DNA of 64,000 nt from Neospora caninum Liverpool (Eukaryota; Apicomplexa; Conoidasida; Eucoccidiorida; Sarcocystidae): contig NC_018398.1 of assembly GCF_000208865.1 (NCBI RefSeq), forward strand, positions 4,860,710 to 4,924,709, in the 5' to 3' direction. The position numbers and the translations under genes are program-made. The notes beneath the pieces are model-generated. The model did not search any database. It was not told the DNA's origin and worked only from the letters and a program-made list of their open reading frames with translations. Every line of letters starts with the position of its first letter. The first letter of the stretch is position 1. Shown here in pieces: positions 47,091 to 58,627 of this stretch.

Positions 47091-49817
47091 ATGGAGAATC
47101 CTGCCTTCGGAGCGCGAGAGCGCAAGGCCGGAAATTTGCCCAAGGCGCCTGGTGCAGCCGCCACGCGAGAAACGTTCCGAAAGTGGGCGGTTGGAAAGAA
47201 GGCGGCGCCTGCAGCCAAGGCAACAAACGCGTCTCGAGGGACCCTCGCCTCCGCCAACCTCCCGCACAAAACCGCGCACATTCCGTTCAATCCGCTCGTG
47301 GGCGGCGGCGAAGCCGAACACAACTTTGTTATCTTTCAGAGACTGGTGAGTGGCCGCAAAAGGAGGACGCAGGCAAAACGCCTGAAAAGAGGAAAGAAAC
47401 CGCTTCACGCATCGGGGATGCATGCTCAGCGGGCGCGAAGCGCGGCGCTCGTCTTCCCGTTCTGGTCCCCGCCTTCGTTTGTCGGTGCGTTTTGTGAGTC
47501 CTCGCATGCGTTCTTGCTCTCGCGCTTTTCTGCCTTTCGTCTTCGCATGCGTTCTTGCTCTCGCGTACACGTCCTCGAATCCGGGGGCCTGTCTGCGAAC
47601 GGGGATGCAGCGTCCGCCGTCAGCGCGACGCGGTGCCTGTTCCGTCGCTTTTTTCTTTTCTGCATGTTTCTTTTGCTCGCCAGTGTGGTGCGTCGTGAGG
47701 CACGCTTCTCGTTTGACTTTTTTCTCGCTTGTCCGCGCCGGTGTGTCTCAGCAACTGGACTCGTCGAAAGGCCGCGCAGGGGCCGTGTCACGGCGCGATC
47801 CCCAGAGTGCGCTTGCCACTCAGGAGTAAGAGAAAGCAAGCAGAGAAGAACGAGACAGAAAGCAGAGAAGAAAGAGCCGTGCTGATGCAGGAGGCAAGGA
47901 GAGACGACAGAAGAGAAGGGAGAGGAAACGAAGAAGAGGGGGATGCCTCAGAACTGGCGGAAAAGGGACCGAAAGCAACTAACACTCGCAGCGAATGAAA
48001 CAAAAGGGAGAAACAAGGACGAGAAGGTCAAGGCCACAGGGATTCTGGGAGTTTGCCGTTTGGAAGAGTTGAGGGGATAATCCTCCGCCACCGAAACACT
48101 CAGCCAGTTATTCAGAGACACTCACGAGCGCAAAACGAGATTGCGAATCAATGCCTCGGATCAAACCGAAACACATTTCGTCTTCTCACATGCCTGTCGA
48201 CAGCGGCGCGCCTCTGTACATCCATGGGCACGTCAACGCATGCGTACACAAATGCCTGTATGCGTGTACACCTAGTCTCTTCGCCTGCGGATGGACATCG
48301 CTATCTCCATATATGCATCCACATATATATCTTCATCCAGTGGGGTTTTGTGCGCACGGTTTTGTTTGCTGCTGGACCGAGAGACGTGCGTGAAGGTGTT
48401 CTTCTCCCCTGCAGCCTTGAAGCGGCAGTGTCTTAGTTGTACGAGGCCATGCCAAGCCGTTTTTGTTTGAATTCGGAGCTCACGCTGAGACTGGAGCAGG
48501 GCGTGGCCGTTTCTCGGGTTCCTTTTTGTGGTTGCAGCTTCTGTTTTTCTTCACGTTCGTTTCGCTTCTCTTATGCAGTCTCGTCCACCGCATCAATCTG
48601 CGGAAGGAGATCGACTTGTCTTACTTACCCGACGGCCAGCGAGAAAGGGAGGAGTCAGAACATCCGCCAAGTGGAGGTTTCCTCGAAGACCTCGGAAACT
48701 TGTTTTGGCAAAGAGGGCGGGAGAGGCGGCCGGTCGATACCCAGGATGCAACTCTCGGAAGACTCAAAGCCGTAGGAAACATTTTCGCCCTCCTGGCAGT
48801 GACGGGTTTGGCTGCACTCTTCTCCGGCCCACGCGTGAATCGGCTCACCATGTGGCATTTCCGCTCGACATGCAAACTCCCCTTATCGCTGTGTTTTCGC
48901 GCGTCTGTCTGCACCAGTGTGTTGAACAGGGTGTGCACGTGTGTAAGAAGAGAACGCCTATCTTTTCTCTTGTGAGTCCGCCCTCGGACCACATGCGTAC
49001 ATGTACATCCATGTACCTAGATAGGCAAAAGGGGAAGCATCTGTGGCGTTGCCGCCAGTTTCGATCTCCCGCTGTGTCTCTTTGTCTCTCTGTCTCTTTG
49101 TCGCTCTGTCTCACTGTCTCTCTCGCCCGTGTGCCTGCGAGGCGAGTCTGCAAGTCTTTTCGCGGTTTTTTTTTTTCGCCGATTGCTCCTCGCTCCCTGC
49201 GTTTTCCTGTTTGTGCTCTGCAGCAAGTTGAACACATTCGCAAGTGGGGAGAGGCGCTGCACGAGAACGACTTTTTGCCGGCGACCTTGGGACGCCAGGC
49301 GCCGTGTTTCCGCGGCCCGAGTCCAGCGTCGCCGGTGCCGTACCCGGACGTTCCGCTTTCGAACCCGCTGGCAGGCGCGCATGCACGCGACTGCGAGAAC
49401 TTCGCCGAGCTGAACGGTTTGACGTGCGGCGAAATCCGCAAGCGCGAACGGGAGCGACGAAAGCAACGACAGACGGCTGGGCCAGAGGCAGTCCAGTGGT
49501 TCTTGAAACAGGGCGCTTGGTCGTGTGCGGCTGGGCCGGAGGCAGTGCCGCAGCCTGCGGCAGGCGGCCTGCGTCGTCCCATCTTCATGGATCCCGCAGA
49601 CGAGCCGATGTTTGCGTTGCGCCGCCCGGAGGCCCTCGCGGACGTGGAAGAAGTGCTGCGCGAGGCCGAGGACGCAGGACGCAAGAAGGCCGCCGGGGAC
49701 TCCCTCGAGTTGGATCTCGACTCTGACGAACAGCGAGAACTCGAGCAAATGCTCGCCGAGAACGAGGGATTCGCCACCGACGCTTGCCACGTCGACGTGA
49801 AGGCCATGGCCCAGTAA
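47091..49817 (+). CDS. Unrecognised 371-residue protein, four exons
   Basis: Exons 47091-47345, 47752-47825, 48579-48771 and 49224-49817 join in phase to 1116 nt. The ATG sits in GCCATGG. The joined protein is mostly helical and charged: a basic Ala-rich N-terminus (MENPAFGARERKAGNLPKAP), an ordered patch IPFNPLVGGGEAEHNFVIFQ, the segment LVHRINLRKEIDLSYLPDGQ, a helix TLGRLKAQVEHIRKWGEALH spanning the last junction, and an acidic C-terminus (SLELDLDSDEQRELEQMLAE). The motif AGPEAV occurs twice near residue 285. There is no signal peptide or membrane span in the spliced product. I recognise no family. The clean phases and the continuous helix across exons 3/4 support the model. Stopping inside the second exon, at the TAA two bases beyond its donor, would give a 110-residue alternative. 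Confidence 0.72.
49070..49130. repeat. CT-rich simple repeat in intron 3 of the 371-residue gene
   Basis: Tandem variants of CTCTTTGT and CTCTGT, about 90 bp before the exon 4 acceptor; it may serve as an extended polypyrimidine tract. Confidence 0.7.
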
Positions 49818-50648
49818 GCGAGACTGCAGACCCAAGCAGAGACTCTAATGTCCCGAAAAGAGGGCGCGCACACAGATCCGCAGGGGAAGAAACCGAGCAG
49901 GTGGACGCGGGCGTGCGTAGAGAGAGAGTGCGCGCGCGAGGGCTGTGTGTCCGACAGCACCGCGAGCGACGACAGAGGCCGAGACGGGAGGACACGTGCG
50001 GGACTGCAGACAGGAGACCAAAACCGAGAGGGAAAGACACTTTTCACGCCTTTCTTCGAGGCGCTGTTATGCGATGCACCCTTCGCCCGTTTTTCGGTCT
50101 ACGGGGAGACGCAGAAGGCTCCGCCTTCCCAGATAGCTCTAAACGCGTCTCTTTGGTCCGCACGTGCACGTGTCGTTGCCGGGCGTGTTCGTTTGTCGTG
50201 GCGGTGCGCTCGCCTCTTCAGGTTCTTCGACATTCAGCGGGTCCCGCCGTCTCAACGCGTCAAGTACGCCTTTTGCGCGCCCTCAGTGGAGCTCGGCTCA
50301 CTCGATGTGACAGCTTTGGGGATTGCACATGCTGCTTGGATTCGCCTTCGCTAAGGACACGCAGAGACAGTCCCCGTGGGGGTGAGACAGGGTGTGGAGC
50401 GGACTGGCAACTTGCCAGCCTCTGAAGGTTTCCGATAGGCCTTCCTGGAAGCCCTCGCCGATGTTGCGGCGCGAGAATGGGGAAGGGGGGTTGGCTTCCT
50501 GGGACGCAGGTTTTAAAACGCGCAGACCCCGTCGGCATGAGCAGCTGGACGCATATACAGGAACACTGCGCAGAACGCGGTTTTTGCCGGTATCGCTGCG
50601 CTGTGTTGGTGCAGAATGCTGGAACTGGACTGTCGATCTTTTCTGATA
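49818..50648. other. Spacer between the 371-residue gene and the coiled-coil exons
   Basis: About 830 bp containing the 3' end of the upstream gene and the presumed 5' leader of the coiled-coil gene. I found no supported exon. It is short for a coccidian intergenic region, so the coiled-coil gene may begin upstream with an exon I did not recognise. Confidence 0.4.
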
Positions 50649-50919
50649 ATGATCAAGAAACTCCAGACCGCGAAGGCGTGTGCGGAGGAGAAGCTCCAGC
50701 AAGCCCGCAAAGAGAAAGAGGCCATGGCGAAGGACATCGCTGCCCGAGAGGCGCGCTTGAAACAGACTGAAGCCGCCGTTAGGGTGAGAGACTCGGACGC
50801 GACACACCACAGAAACCAACCCGTACCTCGATAGCAGGGACGTTTCACGGAAAAGGGAATCCGATACGCTCGCGCTGCCGCAATCCACACAACAAGTTAG
50901 AGAACTCGTTGACGCGGAA

Positions 50920-50950
<31 letters not shown>

Positions 50951-53900
50951 GTGCATGTCTGCCTGTCCACCGCTGCATATAGATGTAGTTGCATATTTCA
51001 GGATGTTTATATGTATATATATATATATATATTTTATATAGTGGTCTTTTTCTCTACGTAGTCCGTGTGTCTCTGTGTTTGCGAAATCACCCGCGTATAT
51101 GTAGTGCACGTTTTGAGCAAGGAGAAAGGGACACGGTAAAGAGGGTCGTAAGTGTGACTTGGGATGGCATTGGCAATGGCTACTCTCGAGGGGAAGGCGA
51201 CGAATTTTGCGAATGCGACAACCAGCTGAATCGACGCTTTGACCGCTCACGTCGAGAGCTCGGACTCCGTGTGCGCATCCATTCTCCCGAAGAAATCTGA
51301 CTGAGCTGCTTCCCCCAACGGTCGAGCGTCCATGCGCTTTTTTCTCCGTTTCCTTGTTTGTTCCGGGGAGTGCCGCGTTTGTAAGCCCGAAGAGCTCGGC
51401 GCGTCCTTTCCAGAAAGGGTTTCCGGTAGCAGCGATTGAAGGTTCTTGTTCACGTTTCAAATTCCCGTTTCGCTTCGGTTTGAAGAGAGAAGGAAAAAGT
51501 GCCTGGTGTTTCCGCGCCCACCCGAAACACAGGGCGGGACTCTCCGCTGCGGTGGCCCTACCCGAGATTCGCGTTCTTTTCGCTCTCGTCGCAGCATTTT
51601 GGGGCTCAGGGGAAGGGAAAACGGGACGAAACAGACCTTGAAAATGCACTCTGAATGCCGCTCTCTCTCTCTCGCCTTCTCTCGTGCTGCAGCTGGCTCT
51701 GAAAGACCACCTCCGCATTCAACGCAGCCTGCAAGCGACGGTGAAGGCTGGGAGCGAAATAATCGAGGAAGAGCAGAAGAAAGTTGCAATCATTAAAAGA
51801 TCCGAAACGCGTCTAACATTCCAAGTGTAGGCGACATGCTCAGGCCCATGAGGCATACACTCGACAACGCGACGGAGAACATCTCGTGCCGCTCCGCTGT
51901 CTCTTCCAGAGATCTTGCCACCGCATGTGTACTGCTGACGCATCTACAGATATACTCCCCTGCAAACACGTGCGAGTGTATTCTTACAAATACTTCCTTA
52001 CGTATATTTGTGCCAAACGCGTCGGTGCACGCATGCATACCTCTTATGTCTATATATCTCTCTATCTGTCGACCTATCCATCAAACTATATATATATATG
52101 TATATATATATGTATATATATATGTATATGTATATGTATATATATGTATATATTAGGTACACGTGCACAGATATACGGAGATGTATATACACATGCCAGT
52201 GTATCTTTGCTTGTAGAGAGAAAGGTGTGAACGTCGCGTCCGTGCAGGACGAGGGAAGAGATTCTCAGTGTCGCGTCACCTCACTTCTGCTTGTGGGGAT
52301 TCCTGGCAGGAACGAAGGTACCTCGAACGGTAGCCGAATCTCGTGTGTCCGTCGAGCGCGGAGAAGGGGAAGGAGACGCACGAAGACTGTCTATTTCTCT
52401 TTCTTTTCAGGGAAGAAGCGGCCCAGGTCGCAGAGCAGCAAGCAGAGGAAATCCAGGCACTGAAGCAGGAGCTGGCGGAGGTGAAAAAGAAGTAGTAAGG
52501 AGAGGAACCAGGACGCGCTTTTGACTGTCTCTTCCCACTCAAAAATCTGCTGTCTCGTCTGCTGCCGTCAGAGCATCCAAATGTATTAAAAGGCGCGTTC
52601 TCGCGGGTGCCGTATATGCTGATATTGCTTTGTTTCTGCAGCAGTCTTCACCGGTTCTGTCTACGCAGTTGTAAATGCACCTTTTTCTGCGCCTTTTTGT
52701 GCTTTCCCCCTCTCCGCATGCATGTGCTCATCTCCTGTCACTTGCAGACGTAGATCCCTTTGTTTTTACGTGTTGTGCATGCGTCGATAAGGATCGAGCT
52801 TTCAATGCGCGTTCCGCTCGCTCTTTTTGGTCTGTCTCATCCCGATGCCTGCTTGTTGTCTTGGTCTCTCTGTTTTTGTACGATAAACCGTTTCTGTCGC
52901 TGCATCCCTGCGCCGCTTGCCCTCTGTGGTGGTCCACGCCTTTCTGTCGACTTGTCCCTCTGCTTTGTGTCCACAGTGTGCGTGCTCAACCGCTCGCGCC
53001 CGTTTCCGCATCTTGCAGCAACGGGTCGAGCTGCTCGAGTGTCTTGAAATCAGTCGTTTTTACCGAGAAGTCGATCGTGCGTTCTGTCGCCTTTTCCCGC
53101 TGCAGCGAGGAATACGAGAAGAAGATGTTCATCGACAACAAGGCGTACCATGAGGACCAAATCAAGCTGGAGAAATTCCACTACCGCTGCTTGAGTCTGG
53201 GAGTACGGCGCCCGATCCGCGTGCTCCACACTTTCCTCGATTGCGCTGGTTATGGTGTCTCCCCTGATGAATTTTGTCTCGCTAATTGCCCCTGTGGAGA
53301 GTCTCCATCGGACTCGCCGCGTTCTCGCCAGGACGCTTTCGTTTCCCCCTGAACGCCTCTCTTTCAATGCTCGATGCAAAACAGCTCCGTTCTTTGTTTG
53401 TCTCGCGCAAAACGCCTGCCGACATCTCTCTGCCGTTCTTCGTCTCCTTCCGGCCCCAGCGTCTTGCCTTCCCACAGCGACTTTTCCTTGTCTCACGCAG
53501 TCACAGCAACATCTAGACTGTGTTCGTCTGCATATGTACACTGAGATGACATCTGCCCTCTTCCTGTCGGCGTTCGTCTCTTGCCTTTTGTTCTCTGAGA
53601 CTTTTTGGTCTAACAAACATACACGCATATGCCTCGAGTGGCAGAGAGACAGTGAACTACGCCTGTGCATCGCAGGTTGGTGAGCCGCGTCTCTTGCGTG
53701 GTTCATTCGTCGTGGCTGTCTTTCTTCTGCCTTCGCTGTCTCTCTTCTGCAACGCTTTCTTCGCGTTCTGCCGCATCCTCCACCTTCTTCGCTTCTCATC
53801 CACCGCAGTTTCGGTGTCGCGCTTGCCTCTCTTCTCTCAGGAAGACCGCTTGCGACTGCTCGAAGCGCTTCGGAGAGAAAAGGCCAACTTGGACATACGC

Positions 53901-56184
53901 TGTGCCGAGCTCGTTCTGTACAAGTACGCGAGCCCCTGTCCCGTCGTCTTTTGTGTGTCTCTCATTTCTCTACGTTTCCCCTCGAGTGTGCGTTTCAGGA
54001 TTTCGCTTTAGTCTCTGCGACTCTCGCCCTTGGTGCGCTGCCGCTGCCTCAATACTCTTGCGTCTTTCCCCCCGCGGTTCGCATCCTCTCTCCCTTATCG
54101 TCTTCTTTCCGCCCTTCCCCATTCTCGCGGGCCTTCCTCTCTCTCGGACTCGCCTCCCCCGGATGTCGGTACCGCTTCCCTTCGATGTTGCGTCGCTATG
54201 CTTCTTCCACTCTCTCCGCGGCTCCTGTTTCTTGTCCCGTCCCTTCTTCTTCTCGACCTCCATTTAGGCCTCGCAGTCTGCGGCAGAAAACCTTTTTGTG
54301 TGTCTCGCTTTCTCGTTCTGTACAGACAAGAGCTGGAAGACGTGACGGAGGATCGCCGGCAGATCAAGGACTCCGCTGGGGTACATCTTTTCGAAGCGTT
54401 TTGTGCCACACAAAAAACACAAGACGGCTCTATGTGGAAAGCCTTGTGTTCCTGGGAAATCGGGGAAACAAGAGGCGGAGAGTCGTCGCGCGTCCTTCCG
54501 AGTCTCCTTTCACCAGTGCAAACACACGCGAGAGTCTCCTGCCTTTCTCCACATCGCGATCTAGAGGCTTCCTCCATTTTCCACGAGTCGCCGAGCAAAA
54601 GACTCTCCGGATATGGATTCTTGCTGCCAGTCGCTGCCGCCGTGCTTTCGCTCTTCCGTTCCTCTCCCTCCGTCTCCTTTTGCTGCTGCGTGTGGAACTC
54701 CCGACTGCGTCCCGCCCCCGGTGGTGCCTCCGGCCCATTTCCTCTTGGGAGATCTGCAGCAAGACTGATAAACCGACGCCCTCGACTCCATCTTCCGCTT
54801 TTCGCTGTCTCAGTGTTCCCTTCTCCGTCCACTCTAGATCTCCCTGTGCTGTGCTTTTCTCCACTGGTTTTCAGAGAGCCCAGCACCGGATGATGCAAGA
54901 CCAGCAGGCTTTGCAGAAGAAGTTGAAGCAAGAGACGGAGAAGAGGAACCGAGTCATCCAGGCAAAAGACAAAGAGCTGGAGGCCTTGAGGGAGCAGAAG
55001 CTCCACGAAGAGAAACAGGTGGATCGGTACCGCTCCCTGTGCTCGCTGCGCCTTCGCGAAATGAAAAAAATGCGAAACATCATTGACATGGTGAGAAAAC
55101 GATAGACTCAGACCTGCGCAACGCACCGCCTGAGAGGGAGCAGATAGAGGGCGGGAGAGGCGCAACTCGCTCTGCATCAAGAGCGTGTGCGCATGCAGGA
55201 AACTGTCCACTCTCTGTGGGTTCCGCGCCCGAGAAAAAGAAATCGCGTGGGCCACGCGGAAAGGCTAGAAACTGCGCCCAAATGCACACAGACGCGCAAC
55301 CACACAAAGAGAACGGGATAAAACCTTGCGTGTGTGGAACCCTGTAGGGGACAGAGAAACGCAGCGTTAGCTACGTGTGTCGTAGGCGTTCCGAGGCCAA
55401 GAGGAAGTTCGAAAGCGCGCGGGAGGCTGTCTCCAAGCGAAGAAGTCGTTTGGACGTTGGTATCTTGGTGTTTCGTTTTGCGCTTCCTTCCCAGCAACAA
55501 TCGCATCTCAAGGAGCAGTCGTCGAATTACCAGGAGTTCTTGAAGAACATCATGGCCTTCCAAGGCAAACTCACCGTCCTCGGCAAGCTGGCCCGAAATG
55601 TGAGTTTTGGAGGCCCGATGCTTTCCATTCTGTCTCCCGGCCTTTTCCATCTTCTCCTTAGGTGTGCTGTGTTCTTCCTAGGCGCCGGTTTGTTGAGAGT
55701 GCGCCCGCGCTCCTCATTCTGTTCTTCTGTCGTAGCCCCTTCCACTCAGATTGTCTGTTTTTTGAGTTAGAAACGCGTAGAGGCCATGCGAGAAGCGGGA
55801 GGCCGCACACCGGTGTTCTCTCGCCGCGTTTTTCTCTGGGCTGCGAGGTTGCCATTCCCGTGCGTGTTTGCGTTCCCGTTAGCGTCGAGTGCGGCTGCTG
55901 TGTCTCCCTCGCGTCCATGTCATTCTTACATGCGCTCGCTTTCCTCCTTTTCCCTTCTTCACTTTTCTTCACCTTTCTTCCTTCACTTTCCTTGTTTTTC
56001 TTTCCCACGATCCTTCTTCGTTTTCTTTCTTCACTCTTCTTCACGCTTCACACGTTCGATTCAGATTCGCGCCTTCTATGCGGAACACGGCGCAGAGCTC
56101 GGAGGCGGGTTCGGCGCCGCTCTGCCGGACGAAGCGGGTGCTGATCGACGAGACAGCTCCAGCCGAGGGCCCTCGACTGCGGAT
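50649..56184 (+). CDS. Long coiled-coil protein, about nine exons (may continue into the EF-hand exons)
   Basis: Supported exons: 50649-50783, 51693-51824, 52411-52491, 53106-53202, 53841-53923, 54326-54380, 54875-55090, 55495-55599, 56065-56184. They encode almost uninterrupted heptad sequence, for example IKKLQTAKACAEEKLQQARK, EEEQKKVAIIKRSETRL, VAEQQAEEIQALKQELAEVK, LRLLEALRREKANLDIRCAE and MMQDQQALQKKLKQETEKRN, ending in a Gly-rich stretch. Phases agree at every junction except exon 2 to 3, where 2 nt are needed and none supplied. The first Met could also be 50616. A single long alpha-helical rod is expected, as in centriolar, flagellar or pellicle scaffold proteins, but I recognise no specific family. 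The last exon ends at a good donor (GATGTGAGA) in phase 0, so the gene may go on into the exons from 57160; without splicing it would stop at 56211. Confidence 0.72.
50917..50952. repeat. TA microsatellite in intron 1 of the coiled-coil gene
   Basis: About 15 TA units; another TA tract follows in the same intron at 51003-51045. Confidence 0.85.
51003..51045. repeat. Second TA microsatellite in intron 1 of the coiled-coil gene
   Basis: Alternating TA with GTTTATATG and TTTATATAG steps. Confidence 0.8.
52084..52160. repeat. TATG/TA microsatellite in intron 2 of the coiled-coil gene
   Basis: TA units interrupted regularly by TATG, forming an approximately 12-bp higher-order period. Confidence 0.85.
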
Positions 56185-57159
56185 GTGAGAAACGAAAAAG
56201 AACGAAGTTGAAGTTGCGGTTGGCGGAATCAGCTGCGTCTCGACACTTTCACACCCAAGTTCCCGTCTGGTGTTTCCAGCAAATCCGCGCGGAGCGCGTC
56301 CCGAGAAGGCGGTGCCTAGAGAATCAGCTCTGAGGGTTTCGGGTTTCAGAGTTCGTTCCATTTGACTTGATTGGCCGAAGTAGAGCGCCGTGGAAGCGCC
56401 GAACCAGATGGCTGAGCCTGAAGAGCGCGCTCGCGTTCTGCGCCGGCTGACGCTCGCCTATCGGGAGCGTTTCGAGCGTCGTGAGGCACGGGGCAGGGGA
56501 GAAGCGAGAAACACGAAGGAAAAAGAGAGATATTCGAGACGAGGCCAAGGGGTTTGACGCGAAAGCTAGCTCGCGCGGAGAAGGCTCACATGCGCGCTTT
56601 TTTCTTCCCTCCGTGCTTGCTTTTTGTCCTCTCAGGGAAAGGGCGAGAGTGTCAGACGCGCTAGCCACATGCAGGCAAGTGTGCCGACCGTTTCTTGCTG
56701 TGTCTGTTCCTGGCGTTCGTCTCAAAACCTTGTGTCCACCTCTGACGTTCGTTCTTCGTCCAAGCGCCGCCTCCTGTTGCCTCTCTGCTCTCTCTGCCTT
56801 CCTCGGTCGCAAAGGTGCCTCGACGGCCTCGTCTTTGGATTCCTTTTCTTCCGTTTTCGGGTCTGCCAATCGCCTTTCCCTCTTTCTCGCTTCCTCTCCC
56901 CCGCTGCGCTACCCCCTCTTTGGTGACCCGTCCCCGCGGGCGTCGGTATTGTGTCTGTACCCTCGTTCTGCTGTCTTTGTTTTCCGTCCGTGGTAGTAAG
57001 ATGTAAGATCGTAGCGAGTCTACCATATAAGATGAATCTCGCCCCGGAAGACCGGGGTTGTCTGGGCCGAAAAACGGGAACCGCTGGGCGAGCGCCCAAT
57101 GTGAGAGCCGGTTTCTTGCCGAGAAAACGCTCGTGCGACCGTCTACGCTTCTCTTTCAG

Positions 57160-58627
57160 GTGACTCAAGACGCCATCAAGTCGCAGTTTGACGCGGCTTC
57201 AAAGGTACGAAATTGACACAGCGAGGATTCCGCCGTTTCCGCATGCGCAAGCGCCCCCAGCCGGCAACGCACCCCGTCGTAGACTGCAGCAGCACAGAGC
57301 TAGAAGAATGGCGGGAAAGATCGTGAGAGTTAGAAGACAAAACCCTAGCCAGAAGGGCGTCTCAGGGAGGCAAGTCGATCATCCCTTTTCAGTCCACCCC
57401 TCTCGCGTCTTTCGAGCGCCGAATCTGAAAATCGAAACGCCCCGTCTGTTCCCGTTTCAATCGCCTTTGCATCCCACCACACTCGCGCCGTACGTGTGTC
57501 TGTCTGTCTGCACTGCCCGTGTAGAAACCAGTCGAATTTGCCGTTGGGCTTTTCCTTCTTCTCAGGGCGCCGAAACGATCTCTGTCGACCAAGCGGCTGA
57601 GGCAGCTCGTAAATTGGTACGTTTGCCGAGCGCCCCGAGAGGCAAGCAGCCATGGAAACGGCCCTAGGACGAAAAACACGCGTCGAGTGAGAGAGGCTGT
57701 CTCTGTTTCACCTCGTGCCTATCGTCGTAGATACTTCGGCGCTTTTCCTTTCGCTCTCTCCTTCTCTGCCTTCTTGCCTCTGCTCTCTCTCCCGGAGCAC
57801 GTCTTCTTTGCCGACTCTCCCTGTCTCTCTTGCTTTCGCCTCGAAGCCCTCTGTGGCCGCACATCGGTCTTCTGTTTGATCTTTCACGTGCGTCGTGGCT
57901 GGCCGAATCCCTGTGTCTAGGTGTCTGTGTCCAGTCTCTTCTCTTCGTTCCGCCTCGCACCCTTGTACGCCCCGCTCTGTCTCTCTGCTCTCCCTGTCTC
58001 TCACCTCTAGGGTCTCGCCCCAAGTTTAGCCGAGATTGAGTCTCTGCGCAGCGCCGCGGAGAATTCGCGCGTCGACCGCGCCGCGTTCGCAGCGTTCTGC
58101 GACTCGGCCGCCCACGAGGACGAAGCCTCCCAACTGGCTTCCTTCTTCAAAGTCTGGGACCCGAAGGAGAAGGGCACGATCCCCAAAGGCGTGGCCAAAA
58201 ATCTGCTGCAAAGTTTCGGCGAGCCGCTCACGCCCGAGGAGGCAGACTTCGCCATTCACTTGCTGGCGGACGACGCCGAAACCGTCAACTACCGAGACTT
58301 CTGTGAAAAGTACGGAGAGAGACTCAAGGGCGAACGCGGGGCGAAAAACGCGACGCAGATTACGCTGTCTGTACACCTTGACAAGCCCACCGTTTTTTTC
58401 TACGTGGTCGTGGCCTACTCGGGAACGCAAACGCAAGGAGTGTATTCACCAGATAGCAACCGGCACGTTAAGCAGCCAGACTTCACGTACACGTCCATGT
58501 ACTTGCTGTGCGTCTCCGCGGTTAAAGAGGTGCGTTTGTGTTCCATGTGTGCCCACGGGTGTGTTTTTCGTTTTCCTCGTCTGCTCTCTTTCCTCTCAGG
58601 CTTGTCGCTCTCGTTCCGCGAAAGTGA
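57160..58627 (+). CDS. Myosin-light-chain/calmodulin-like EF-hand protein (N-terminus unresolved)
   Basis: Exons 57160-57204, 57566-57616, 58011-58309 and 58600-58627 join in phase to 140 residues. The protein reads VTQDAIKSQFDAASK, then GAETISVDQAAEAARKLGLA, then a helical linker. A second EF-hand pair follows: SFFKVWDPKEKGTIPKGVAK, EPLTPEEADFAIHLLADDAE and TVNYRDFCEK. It closes with LVALVPRK. The layout and the NYRDFCE ending resemble MTIP/MLC-type myosin light chains of apicomplexans. Their EF loops are degenerate, and here the FFKVWD loop keeps the central Gly and Ile but lacks the final Glu, so calcium binding is unlikely in that hand. Expected role: binding an IQ-like myosin tail or another target helix. 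The N-terminus is open: the first exon needs a phase-0 partner, which could be the coiled-coil exon ending at 56184. A separate start at 56408 (MAEPEERARVLRRL) works only with a second acceptor at 57170, giving 161 residues. Confidence 0.75.

Noticed and set aside
55385..55459. Possible coiled-coil exon (RSEAKRKFESAREAVSKR)
   Set aside because: Its phase does not fit the exons on either side, whereas joining 55090 directly to 55495 keeps the frame.
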